The position numbers and the translations under genes were made by a program. 64,000 nt of DNA from Micromussa lordhowensis (Eukaryota; Cnidaria; Anthozoa; Scleractinia; Lobophylliidae): the NCBI GenBank assembly GCA_964020085.1, contig OZ026600.1:30746880-30810879 (forward strand). Direction: 5' to 3'. Shown in pieces: positions 33,476 to 44,065 of this stretch; positions within the stretch are counted from its first letter, which is position 1, and every line of letters begins with the position of its first letter. Under the pieces are notes generated by a model. That model was not told where the DNA came from, ran no database searches, and saw only the letters and a list, made by a program, of their open reading frames with translations.

Positions 33476-34882
33476 TGTAACACCGGTGCAAAAAGTGTAA
33501 CATCTTAATTTTGGATAATGATTGGCAGAAAGACAATGAGAAATTTTGTAGGCCAATGATATCACAGCAGTGAAAACAATTTTGTACGGAAACTCTGAAA
33601 AACGTTTTCTCGAATGCAAAAAAAAAAAATGGCTTCAAGAAACATCTTCCGACGATTTTTCTGCGCGAATTTTTTCATGTTTGTATTATTAATAAGTAAT
33701 AAGCGGCTCGTGAAATTTCAGCTTTTTGAAAAACTCACTCGTGTAAATTAATTACAAATTGAACTCGAAACCGTATGATTACCTATACAGTCAAACTGTA
33801 TAAATGGCTAATTTCGATTCGACTGATAAATACAAATAACCGTCAATCAATTTATTTAAGTGGTGTACATTGTCTTATACTCATGAAAAAATATTTTACC
33901 ACGTGATGTGTTTTGACCAATAAATGTTTAAAGTGATGGGTTGTGATTAATAAAACACTCTATGTAGTTGCCACAACAGTTCGTGATAGAATGCCACAAC
34001 AGTGTCAAAAGTGGGTAGAACAAGGCGACTGTTACCTCCATCAAGAGTTCATGTTGCAGAATTGTAGGAGATCTTGTATGGCCGGTGGATATGTGGATGG
34101 TGAGTAAAAACGCACAAAAAACATGTTGCCTAACTAATACCCTGGGCCAGGTTGTTCGAAAGCCGGTTAAAGCTAACCCAGGGTTAAAAGTTAACCGAAG
34201 CAGGGACTTTTCCGGTATAAAAATGTTTTTCGCTTCCTATTTTTTGTTTAGTTTGAAATTATTCAAATTCAAAAGATAATAAATTGCAAAACTGAAATCA
34301 AAATTCTCGCTAACCCTGGGTTAGCTTAATCGGGCTTTTAACAAACCGGCCCTGCTAACGTTTAATGGTTAAACAAGGGCAAGCACACACATATTCCCAA
34401 CTTATATTGAAGCGACGCGGGTTAATATTCCAAACGTGCTTTTTCATTCGACTCTCCGGGTTCAAGGGGGAAAGACAGACACCTCCTGCATAAGTGGACA
34501 CCTCAAACGTTGTCCCTTAAGCAATCCCCTTAAGCGTACACCTCAGTCCTTTAAGTGGGCACCTCCGTCAACTTATCTTATAGTAATCACCTCTCGTATA
34601 GTTGAGGCCTTCCTTTCTTCAACGGACATCTCTTCATGGCTGGACGCAACTTGGGATTAACAAAATTGACGACCTTTTAAAACAAGTGTGTCAGCTCAGG
34701 TATTACTTTTATCCTGCGGTGATGGCCTTTTTTTACAATATCACTTTTATTTCCTTGCAGGTAAAATGTGTCTGGACAGCGTGGTGCATTGTCATAGATT
34801 GGCTAGGCTAGGATACTGCAAAGAATCAACTAGTAAATCTATCATGAGAAAATACTGCCGCTACAGCTGTAGATGGTGTTAA
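28748..34882 (+). CDS. Secreted FN2/ShKT multidomain protein, gene B (7 exons, 388 aa)
   Basis: Exons by eye: 28748-28835, 29098-29184, 29967-30413, 31260-31430, 32887-33018, 33980-34099 and 34761-34882, with GT/AG introns, phase-1 junctions and stop TAA at 34880. Exon lengths equal those of gene A except exon 6 (4 codons shorter) and exon 7 (1 codon shorter). The domain order is the same: signal peptide, short linker with an NHT site, FN2, ShKT, FN2, then ShKT modules in exons 4-7, of which exon 6 has only four cysteines. Exon 3 differs from gene A at about 18 of 149 residues by my count. Exon 2 is conserved only in its first dozen codons. Where gene A has a seventh cysteine in ShKT-1, gene B has arginine, giving the canonical six. 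The gene begins 3.3 kb after gene A on the same strand, so the pair arose by tandem duplication. Introns 4 and 6 are rich in MITEs. The function is inferred to match gene A. Confidence 0.9.
30473..30486. repeat. Poly-C run
   Basis: A 14-base C run, continuing as CCC-A/G clusters, lies just after the exon 3 donor of gene B. Confidence 0.9.
31485..31825. mobile_element. TTAA-flanked GGTGGCTC-family MITE, copy 2
   Basis: Bounded by TTAA at 31481-31484 and 31826-31829. The left terminus has drifted (GGAGGCTGGC) and the right terminus GAGCCACC is intact. It lies head to head with copy 3, in intron 4 of gene B. Confidence 0.8.
31846..32171. mobile_element. TTAA-flanked GGTGGCTC-family MITE, copy 3 (inverted)
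   Basis: Starts GGTGGCTC after TTAA (31842-31845) and ends GAGCCACC before TTAA (32172-32175). With copy 2 it forms an inverted pair whose centre (31800-31871) has two perfect 34-bp arms around a 4-nt loop. Confidence 0.85.
32500..32776. mobile_element. GGTGGCTC-family MITE, copy 4 (diverged)
   Basis: Starts GGCGGTTCTA after TTAA (32496-32499) and ends near GCCAGCCACCCTAG. Internal words such as GAGTTATAAGCACTTAAAG match copy 3. The end nearest exon 5 of gene B lies about 110 bp before that exon. Confidence 0.65.
34144..34352. mobile_element. 209-bp MITE with GGGCCAGGTTGTTCGAAAG termini
   Basis: Inverted ends: GGGCCAGGTTGTTCGAAAG near 34144 against CTTTTAACAAACCGGCCC at the right. An inner TAACCCAGGGTTA-type inverted pair is present. 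It lies in intron 6 of gene B. Confidence 0.75.
34475..34570. repeat. GGACACCTC-type repeat cluster
   Basis: ACACCTC or GCACCTC recurs four times in about 90 bp. It resembles the block at 3898-3950 and is probably a Tigger-like remnant. Confidence 0.45.
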
Positions 34883-34924
34883 CAGATGCATTGACAATAG
34901 ACTGGTCTCAGCCTCTAGATCCAT

Positions 34925-35175
34925 TCAACAATTAAATTATGAGCTCGAGATTTCTATCGCGTAACTGAGAGTGAATAATTTCATTCTACTAGCTAGCTGT
35001 TCAAATATTTGTCTAAATCAGGTCTTCGTAGATACTTCAAAACAGCAGGGGAGCGGCCGCCAGTTTGTTAGCTACCACAAACGGGTAGGCTGTTCACTAT
35101 CTACACATAATAGATAGTGAGTAGCGTAGCCAATAAGAGCACTCGGGATAGAAGGCTGGTGGATTTATACTGCAA
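34925..35175. mobile_element. MITE family with TAAATCTACTAG termini, copy 2
   Basis: Aligns with 22797-23075 in the blocks TTATGAGCTCGAGATTTCTATC, GCGGCCGC, ATAGATAGTGAG and GTGGATTTATACTG. It begins about 40 bp after the gene B stop codon, so it may be part of the 3' UTR. Confidence 0.6.
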
Positions 35176-35608
35176 TTCCAATATTTTTTAACGCAGGAAA
35201 ATAGCCTGAAGTTGACCTCGGCTGCGAGGCGCAACCAAGCAGGTTCAAAGTTAGGGAGCATTTTCACTGGAAGAAAACATATCTAGTAAGTGTATGGCGC
35301 TATAGTCTGAGGGGCATATAAGAAGGACACGAGATTTTGAGACCATTGTTTCTGAGGCGGGGCTTAAATTTGGTGCGATTTCTTGCGGTGGAAGTGGCTT
35401 CTCATCGGCATTTCACTTATATTTTGTAAAAATAAAACCTTGTGTTTAATTTAAGAAATATGCGCCATGAAAGTAAAAATGAGAGAAGGAAATTATTTAA
35501 GTTGCAGCGCGCATAAAGGACGTGCAATGTCTCTCAAGAATTAGTGCTCATTCTCTCTGGAATTTGAGCAAAAAAGGGATTGGGCATTATTCGTGTTAGT
35601 AAACTTAA

Positions 35609-36011
35609 GGCCGGGGTACACATGAAAGCCGTATTTTGGCTGGGTATTATGTTTTTTATGCAAATATCTTGTTTACGTTTCAAGCAATCAAGAATCCCTC
35701 TGCTCATCTCACATATCTATGTTTTGGGTTGTTTTGGAAATTTTTTGGTAATTTTTAGGTATATTTGGAGAGAAATAGTTTTTCTCAAAGGATTAGTAAA
35801 GATGGAAATAGGAAATTTTGAAGATTTGTTGTTGTTTTAAAATAGAGTTTGAAATTAAAAAATTGGTAGACACACTCCAAACAGTTGCCCAACCCTGGGG
35901 TGCCATTGTGCGGTCGCGCAACTGTCTGGTGGTGTTCCATAACCCTTTTTTCCCTTTCAACCTCTCTTTAAACTCACCAAAATTTCACTTAAATTCACGT
36001 GTACCCCCGCC
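35609..36011. mobile_element. 403-bp TTAA-flanked MITE (GGCCGGGGTACAC termini)
   Basis: TTAA at 35605-35608 and 36012-36015. The inverted ends are GGCCGGGGTACACATGAA and TTCACGTGTACCCCCGCC. Open frames inside have no transposase features. Confidence 0.8.
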
Positions 36012-36015
36012 TTAA

Positions 36016-37189
36016 CCCCGGACACTAGGTACGAAATATTTGTGGCCTACCTGCTCTAAGAATGCTACAGCGAGGTTATTAATCACAGAAATATTGGCCT
36101 TAAGAAGAGTTCTGCGAAGACGCTCCTCTTGTCCAAGTCTGCTTTGCCCTGAAGTACATTTTCTCTGACTAGGGAAGCGTTATCAAAAAAGGCTATAGTA
36201 AGAGAGAATGTTGATCGCTTTATTGTAATCTTTAAGCCAATTCCGAAGATTCCGTCTCGTATCACCGACCTCGTTCCCAGGGCTTTTCCGTTAGAGATCT
36301 CTGAGGGAAAAACCCCGGGATCAATGTTGTCGAATCACTAATCATACGTCAGAGCAATGCGTCTTCGGACGCATAAGATTGTTAAGTTCTAGACTGTTCG
36401 CCGCATCTCTATTTTTCACCGCACGCAAGCGAAGCAAGCGCAAAGCACGCGTGGGTGGGGAGGGGGGGGGGGGGTGGAGTTTTAGGCGAGCGAAAAGGAG
36501 CAAAACGAAGAATGGGTGTTCACAGCCTCTCTTTTGTGCTGGCGCCCAGTTTTCTCGCGATTAAAAATACGAGAAATTTGAGGGCTGTGAAAAGTCTAGT
36601 TAGTTCATCTAACGCTTGATCGAGCCGATTAAACATAATGATATATGACTGATAACTTTGTTACACATTAAAATTTAACAGTTTGCACGATATTTGTTTT
36701 TTTTTCATATTGTTAGTTTATAGATACTCAAACAGTTTTCTTCATAACCACTGAATAAATAATTATTAGCTGTGATGTTGTAAAATCCTGTCGAATGTAC
36801 CATGCTTGAATAAATTTCAGTCACTGTAATGTTTTCGTTCGGTATTAACTTGGGATGCACAAGATAAACGAAAGAAATGGATCCTCAATCATCAGTCACA
36901 TCGACGACCATGCTTGTTGATTACTCACCTATCCCATAGTCCTTAGCGATACACAATATGCAAATATATGAACACTACAAGTCACAACTTCGAGTCTTCT
37001 TCCGTTGCCACACATAAACTCTTTAAAAGGTCCATTTGCACAAGCAAATTTTATTAGTGCAATTCTTGACCCGATTTCCGCTTTTAGTCGAACTAGGTCG
37101 ATATTTTTCACCATATGGTGTAAAATTACCCACCCCAACACTGATTTCAAATTCAAGTCACGCATAACTTGGACCTGACGTTGCCAACT
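36016..37189. other. Repeat-like intergenic DNA
   Basis: Contains GTTCCCAGGGCTTTTCC and a G14-type run near 36461-36475, plus a CGCAAGCGAAGC-rich block of MITE-like character. No outer ends were resolved and no gene was seen. Confidence 0.35.
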
Positions 37190-38140
37190 TAGCTACGACT
37201 TCACTTGCATACGGTACTTGTTAGTTGTATTTTATCAATACGTGCATGCATGAAAGCGACACTGATGCATTGAAAGTGCCACCCAAAGCTGCACACTGCT
37301 TTCAGTTGGAGTTATGTACAGATCAAAATAACTCGGGATTATTTTTCTTTTAAGCAACTCAAACACAAGGATGTTGATCGTTAGGGTCAAGTATTGTATC
37401 CTCAGACAAAACACTACTTCACTTAGATACTCCCCACTCAGAAGCCAGCCAGTCCCATAAGAGTTTCTCACGGGGTTTTGCCCCCTTTAGAGTTATGTCT
37501 CACAGCATTGACGATCGAGAAGATGATAAGCTCAAGGAAAAATATTATAAGAGCAAATCAAGAGGGTTTCATTTGCCAGTTTGCGATGTAAAATCAACAC
37601 TTGACGAAACGTGAGTGATGAAATTAAAAAGACACCCTTGACTGGTCACAGTCCACCTTAATTATATTTGTTCTTGTCCTCCTAAGACAAACTGTAAACC
37701 ATTCAACGGGAAAACATGTATCTATTACAATATTTTTTATTTCGTTAAATTTTGTTTTACTATAGGCGATCAGTCTGATTAGTCTGATATATAAATCTAG
37801 TAAAGACAAACTGAATGACAAAGAAAAAGAAAGAGATCATGTAGAAACATTTCTCCGTTTCCGTGGTTTTCTGACACACACGAGGGGAAACGTTCTTGCG
37901 CCTAGTCCTTGCAACAAGCTCCTAGCCATTTTTGTCAAAAGATCTAGTCGTAGCCAACTTAAATGTGGTGCTCGCGACCGTCCCTTCAATTCAAACGGGT
38001 TCAGAATTGAAGGGACAAGTCGTTACTCAAAACCCTTTGTGTGAACTGTTCGTGGGACAAGTCCCTGAAACCAGAAAACCAGTCCCTTCTTGTAAACTCT
38101 TCAAGGAACTTGCGCAGGACTGCTGACTTACTCAGGAGGC
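37190..38140 (+). repeat. Diverged tandem duplication, unit 1
   Basis: Co-linear with 38795-39830. Shared blocks include GCTACGACTTCACTT, CATGAAAGCGA(C/T)ACTGATGC, ATTAGGGTCAAGCATT or GTTAGGGTCAAGTATT, GGGGTTTTGCCCC or GGGGTTTCGCCCC, and AAAACATGTATCTATTACA. Each unit ends in a MITE-like block rich in GGGACAAGTCCCT. Confidence 0.75.
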
Positions 38141-38145
38141 AATAC

Positions 38146-38309
38146 CAGTGGCGGATCCAGACCTTGAGCTAAGGGGGGGGGGGGGGGGGAGGGGGGCGGT
38201 CTTGATTTACTTGCCATGGCGGCCATTTTTCTTTCAGTCATTTCTTCTTTTTTTACCCAAAATAAGGGGGGGGCGGGCCCCCCGGGCCCCTCCCCTAGAT
38301 CCGCCACTG
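38146..38309. mobile_element. 164-bp hAT-like MITE (CAGTGGCGGATCC termini)
   Basis: Inverted ends CAGTGGCGGATCCAG and CTAGATCCGCCACTG. It contains a G run of about 17 and a C-rich partner. The related element at 58040 has the same type of ends. Confidence 0.8.
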
Positions 38310-38593
38310 ATTATACAGTACTTCATTTGACATGGAACAAACACTTAGCTATATGGTTTAGTTTAAAAAACTGCACCAGCCACTTAACAGATATCGAACA
38401 CGAAAAATAAATAAAGAAAGAAATAAGTAAAGAAGTAACTAAATAAAAGAAAAAAATATGTAGTAAAAATGTATAAACTTATGTGCGCCATTCGCTTACT
38501 TTCAATTATAAATTGCGTCCAAGTCATGCAGAAAATGAAGGGACTTGTCCCCTCATTTTCTCTTGGTCTCTACCAAGTCACTCACAATTACTA

Positions 38594-38764
38594 CAGTCAA
38601 CTCTCTCGTAAGCGGACACCCTCGGGAATTGGAAAAATTGTCCGTTAATAGAGCTGTCCGCTTACGAGAATTATTCCCATAAGAAAAAAGGGAAAAAAGG
38701 TAAACAGGGGGATTGAAGTAGAGCTGTTCGTTTACGCGAGACTGTCCGTTAGCGGAGAGTTGAC
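38594..38764. mobile_element. Pogo/Tigger-like MITE (CAGTCAACTCTC termini)
   Basis: The left end CAGTCAACTCTCTCGTAAGC and the right end GCGGAGAGTTGAC are inverted with a small gap. TA precedes the left end and follows the right end, as for Tc1/mariner and pogo insertions. Confidence 0.7.
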
Positions 38765-38794
38765 TACATTACATAATAGAATTGACATTACCAA

Positions 38795-39830
38795 TTTCGC
38801 TACGACTTCACTTACGCTCTGTATTTATCACTTATCATTATACACGCATGAAAGCGATACTGATGCTTTGATATGTTTTTTTAATTACATTTTAATTGTA
38901 ACCCTGAGCTGCAGACTCAAACTTTCGGAGTTTTGTTACAAAACAACCCGTGATTACGTTTCATTATAAGAACGTAAACATAAGGAAGCTTAAGGAAGTT
39001 GGCCATTAGGGTCAAGCATTTTATCCTCAGTAGCCGCCACCCCCGTCAGAATCTTCTTATGGGGTTTCGCCCCTTCTGTAAATAGAGGTCTCGCAACATT
39101 GCCAATCGTCGATAAGACGACGAGCTTGACGAGGAAAAAGGAAAGACCGTTTTATTTCCTAGCATATCTAGAGCCAGTTTTCGATGTAAAACAAGAGAAG
39201 ATCAAGATATTCTCTTGATATAAAATCAACGCTTATAAACTGAACGTGAGCATTGAAAATGATACTGCTCTGACGTCACAGCCCGCCCAATATCAATTCT
39301 TATCCTCCTACAAAATGCAATGCATTTAAAGGTGAAAACATGTATCTATTACAGTATTTTTTAAAAATAGTTTTTTAAAAAGATACCCAAATGCAACACC
39401 CAAATAATAATTTCGGTGTTGCATCCCCCTCACCAAGGCGGGAGCAAAACCCAACTGAGGAAGATGAGTCTGGACATATGAATCAAGTAAAGAGAAATGA
39501 CAGAAAAAAAGAGTGAGGCATTTCTCCGTTTCATTCGTTTTTCGTTAAGGTCAGCACACACGAGGGATCGAAAAAGTCCCTAGTTGCGGGGACAAATCCC
39601 TGGCTGGCCATTGTTTTTTTTTTTATGTAGTCGAAGCCGACCTAAATCTGGTTCTTACGATCGTCCCATGAATTCAAACAGGTTTGAATTGAAGGGACAA
39701 GTCCCTGCGACTTGTTACTCAAAACTCGTGGCGTAAATTGTCCGTGGGACAAGTCCCTAAAACCAGTTCCTTCGTATAAACCATTCAAGGGACTTGTTCA
39801 GGACGTGTCCACTCGCGTGTGCTTACCGAG
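38795..39830 (+). repeat. Diverged tandem duplication, unit 2
   Basis: Counterpart of 37190-38140; see that entry. The terminal block 39548-39822 has its own inverted ends (AGCACACACGAGGG and ...CGCGTGTGCT), showing that a MITE was already present before the duplication or inserted twice. Confidence 0.75.
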
Positions 39831-40292
39831 AATGCTTGTTCCTTGAAATCGCCACAGCCAGCCAAATAACTACAGCCCAAGGAAACAGAGAAAGCAATAA
39901 ACTCAACAGGCAGTAATATTCCTTCTTTCTGTCAACTCAAGAAAATGTTTATTCCCCCATACCTGAGTTCTCTCAAAGTATGTAACACTCACATCGTAAC
40001 CTTGGGCTTCCTGTGTGAGCCCGTGCTGCAAATTTATTCCGTGTTTATTCCCTTCACCTTCACTTTTTTATTCACTTAGATTACGTCCAAATCATACTTC
40101 AAGGTTTATTGTTTCATCCCAAAGCTTTAAAAGGAACGTAACCTCGTGGATGATCACAGGCCCGCGTGGGAATCGAAGCTTAAATAAACTATGACGTCAT
40201 ATTTACAGAAGGTGAAAACCCCATACACGTTCACGTGGGGTCGATCAGTCTTTCTGCCAAGCTAAGCAAATTCTTTCCGCGGACACGTCAAG
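39831..40292. other. No recognisable feature
   Basis: Intergenic DNA ending in a TGACGTCA-like and CACGTGGGG-containing segment just before the candidate exon at 40293. I see nothing else. Confidence 0.35.
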
Positions 40293-40340
40293 ATGGTGGC
40301 GCGCGTTCTAGCACTGTTTTGGAGCTCTTCGCTAATAACG
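40293..40340 (+). CDS. Candidate alternative first coding exon (signal-peptide-like)
   Basis: ATG opens 16 codons (MVARVLALFWSSSLIT) that end exactly at a consensus donor, ACG|GTAAGT, in phase 0. That phase matches exon 2 of the TNF receptor gene at 46189, so this could be an alternative first exon for that gene, supplying a different signal peptide. It could also be chance or the start of an unrelated gene. No other exon that joins it was found. Confidence 0.35.
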
Positions 40341-43300
40341 GTAAGTCCTTTTCCTTATTCTCAAGTTGTTGTGTTGAAATCTACTTTGTTCGTGTCATAT
40401 TGGCATATAAGCGACAAGAGCGAAATCGAGAAAGTCTCAGTTGTTTGGTATTTTGTCGCTTATAGTCGTCACAACTTGTAGTCGCCTCTCGAGAATGCTT
40501 CCACATCCACGAGCGTCCGAAATTCCTGTCTCTTGATTTGAGAAAGTGGATTCAACTGGTTGTTATCAGGTAAATAATGAATTCGGAAGGTAAATGAAAG
40601 CAGTTAATAATGATGAAATCTTTCTTTGCGGTTGCTATTTTCGCTCGTGACAACACCTTGGCGCTGCAGCTGAAACTCACTCTGTTGTCAATATCAAAAC
40701 CTGAATGGTTTTGTATTTACATCGTTTTGTTCACGACAACACATTTTTTCGACCTTTTTTCGAGATTGCCGTTTCAGCTGAGTATTTCTACACCCTTTCC
40801 GTTTGGAAATTGTTTTCGTGCGAAGTTCGAATAAGCACATGGCTTGCGCTCGATCCAAGTATCAAATGTTTGCTTCTATGGACCACCATGGTTAGTGGAC
40901 ATAGAAACCGAATACATCTCCGATATGTCTCGATTTCGCCGTATCGGCTACCTGTGTGGAAAACGCAATATTTATGTTAAATCTCTGGCTTCTCTTTTTG
41001 TGGCAAGTGAATGCATTGTTTTAAGAAGTCCCCCGTGTGGGAGGGCTTGTTTTGAAATCGCGACTCGTAATTATTAACTTTCAACGCGACTCGATCGATG
41101 TGCTAGTTCTGTCTCGGGAGTGCTAAACCAACCTGGTTGAACAAACCACAGTTCAGTTGTTTTGGAGTGTGAACTACGGTTACTAGAGAAAAGCAGTGCA
41201 AAACCCGTTACTCGAAAGCAGAAAATAAACGGCATTTAAGACAGGGTACGTTTCAAAACTTTGCCCTGAGGACAAATTTGCGAAATCGCTTTTTATTCGC
41301 TCGTTTGTTAATAGCGGGTATTGGATCAGATGTTGTCCAGAGTCGGAGCTTTTGGCTGCGGTACAAGTTCGTAATCCTTTTGGAGTGTTTTTCTCGTTCT
41401 CTATCAAGTTATATGCCTTAGGTGATTCACAAATTAGTTTGCTTTTTGTCGGCCCGTGTGAGTCGGCTTTTTCATGCTCGGGCGCTCAGTAAACTGACCC
41501 TCCCACTTTGCATAAGCTCAAACTTGCCTGCCAATACAATACATAACAAATGGAAGCATCAATTAGATTTCGAATTCTTTTCATTACTTCTTCTTGAGGT
41601 GCCAGTTGAGTGAAAATCACACAAAGCGAAGCAAAGCGGCGGAACATGTTTATTTTGAACGGTTTATTTCAAAAATACTGCTTGCTGAGCGCCTCGTGGG
41701 TCGCACGGCGCCAGTCGTAAGCCTAATGATGGCAAATATGTTAGAATACAAAACAATGTGTGTCCGCACAGCGAATATCCAAATTATTTTGACAGTAGGT
41801 ATCTCGGCGGGAGGGAGCCGAATGATCGAAAAGGTTCACCTTCTGTTTAACACTACAAAGCAACAAAAAGCATTTTTCAAATAACGTACGTGCGGAATGA
41901 TGCCCTAAAATGATTTGTTTTCATTGCTAAAAAACCCTTCGTTTGCCTTATTTACATACGAATGCCAACGTTATATTACTCTTCGACTGTCAGTTTTATT
42001 TGGAAAAAGACATTAATCGCTTTATTTTTACGACAAGACATGCTTTTTCGATGAATCAGATATTTCTCAAGTGCAAAAAACAAATTTGGCGCTGTAATTT
42101 GTCGGCATCGAAGTGCCATTTTCAGGATAACTGGCTAAAGGGAAACTATTTATAGGAAATACCAGTGTCAATAGTTTTATTAATTAAAATATTCTTTCCG
42201 TCGTTGGATTTCTTGACCCAAAGCGTATATCAGATTCTTTTATACCAAACTCGAAAACAGAGGTAATGAGCGGTTGACTTTTCTCTTTTGTATTTCTGTT
42301 TGGATGCCTGAAAGTTCCCGCGAACATTCGCAGCAATTTTCTGTTCTTAAATTGGTGTACAATATAAGCGAACTCTCAACATTAGCGATTGCGTGTTTAA
42401 CGTGTCTGGTTTCCAAACCGGAAACTGTTGATACGTAGTTCAGCACAGCTGGAATTCACTTTCCCATCGGAACGATGTTTTCATATAATCCGCCATGTTC
42501 ACACTGAGATCTGTACTGTACTACGGCTTTGACGATCTTTGTAAGGTATAGTATTACCAGTTTGGAACTACAGACGAACTATTTCCTTTGTGCAAGTTCT
42601 ACCCTTCGCAAAAATACGGAAAATAAACAGTTTGTTCCGAAGCACGCTCTGCTCTTAATTAATGAAAACAGGAAGGTGCAAAGGAGGTAACGGATGGTTA
42701 AATTTCAAAACCAAGTTGAAGGACAGAATCGCAGCGAATGTAATGTGATTTCTGCCGGACCGAAAAGATGGTTAGCGCCGTCAATATCACGGGATTAATA
42801 CTGTTCCTCAACTCTATTTGTATTTTTGTTTAACTAAGATCTTGCCATTGAATAGATAATAGATATTTCCTTTGCATTTAATAGTTCTTTTTAAAGCTTG
42901 CAATCTTGTCGTATGGACGGAAATCGCCATTGCGTGACCGATTGAGACTCGCTAAAACTGTACCTCAATCAATCAGACTCTCGGGCGGTTCCGGAGGAGT
43001 AATGTGTGCTTCACTTAGATGTTTTTTTTTTTTACTCAAAGCGCTAATTTGTTCAATCCGGCCATCTACTTTTGAAACTTGTCTCTGATACTTCTATCGA
43101 GAGAGCGTTGTTTTTCTTGCAATAACAAATGGAGTTTTCTAAAACAAGCCATGCTGATGAGTTTATTTTCCGCCCGGAAACTCGCTGTTAGAATCGTAGT
43201 TTATTTAATTACTTTATTTTTCTTCAGTTAAAATAAGATAAAGCACTTTTGGGTCGCTCAATAACGAGTTAAGGCAAAGGAAAATGAAATTCCAATGGAA

Positions 43301-44065
43301 AAGAACTTAAGAATTTTATTAAAGAACAAAAGCCTACTATGTAGTCAAGCACAGAAGGTCGTGTCGCCCTCACGTGAGTTTCATACTCTATTTAATCAGA
43401 AGAGAAAGAAAACACTCTCACGGAAATTTTTCTCTTTTGCCTTTTTTTCTACAATTTCATATCATTATTTGGAGAGTCAGAAGACAGCCAGTATTGTTTG
43501 CATGTGAAATAGAGTGTTAATGTTGGTCAGTTTCTTAACAGAAGAGCGTGTTTCTTCGGCCGGCAGGTGACAGTCAGTTGTTTCCTCAGCTCTTGTGTCT
43601 CCTGACTGCCACTTTTATTTTGCGGTAAATCGCACGAGGACTACAATTTTTTAATGGCGAAAATTGTGGTATCATCCCAGCTTCTCTACTGCAAAATGTA
43701 TAATATTTGGCGTGAACTATATTATAAACTTTATTTACGAGCGTTTCCGCAAGGCGTTTAAAAATGAGCTCTCTTACTGCACCCTTAATTAACTGGCCTG
43801 ATGAAAACGAACGTCAACAAAAATAAAACCGTTTTACTTAAATGTCTCAGTGGCTCTTCCCAGGAATCTGCCTAAACACGCTCAATATTAGGGAATTGTT
43901 ATCGCGGAAATCTAGAATTTCCACTAGGCACCATCAGTTTGGACAATAATGATTGACAGAGTGCCTGGGTGAATAAACAATAGCTCCATGCGCGCAGATG
44001 AATGATAACATTACGCCGAAGTGAGTGCGTTGGTTGAAAGTCGATGTGGCTAAAGAGCAATCAAA
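40341..44065. other. Long stretch without a recognised gene
   Basis: Several short open frames occur (for example 40610-40834, 41594-41884 and 43295-43507) but none has family resemblance. It is intronic if the exon at 40293 belongs to the TNF receptor gene; otherwise it is the 5' flank of that gene. Confidence 0.4.

Noticed and set aside
22797..35175. Shared MITE at 22797 and 34925 as evidence for the extent of gene duplication
   Set aside because: One copy is in intron 3 of gene A and the other is downstream of gene B, so they are independent insertions.
43148..43180. CTGATGAG...GAAAC resembling a hammerhead
   Set aside because: The GAAA lies inside the obvious GAGTTT/AAACTC stem, so the conserved core cannot form.
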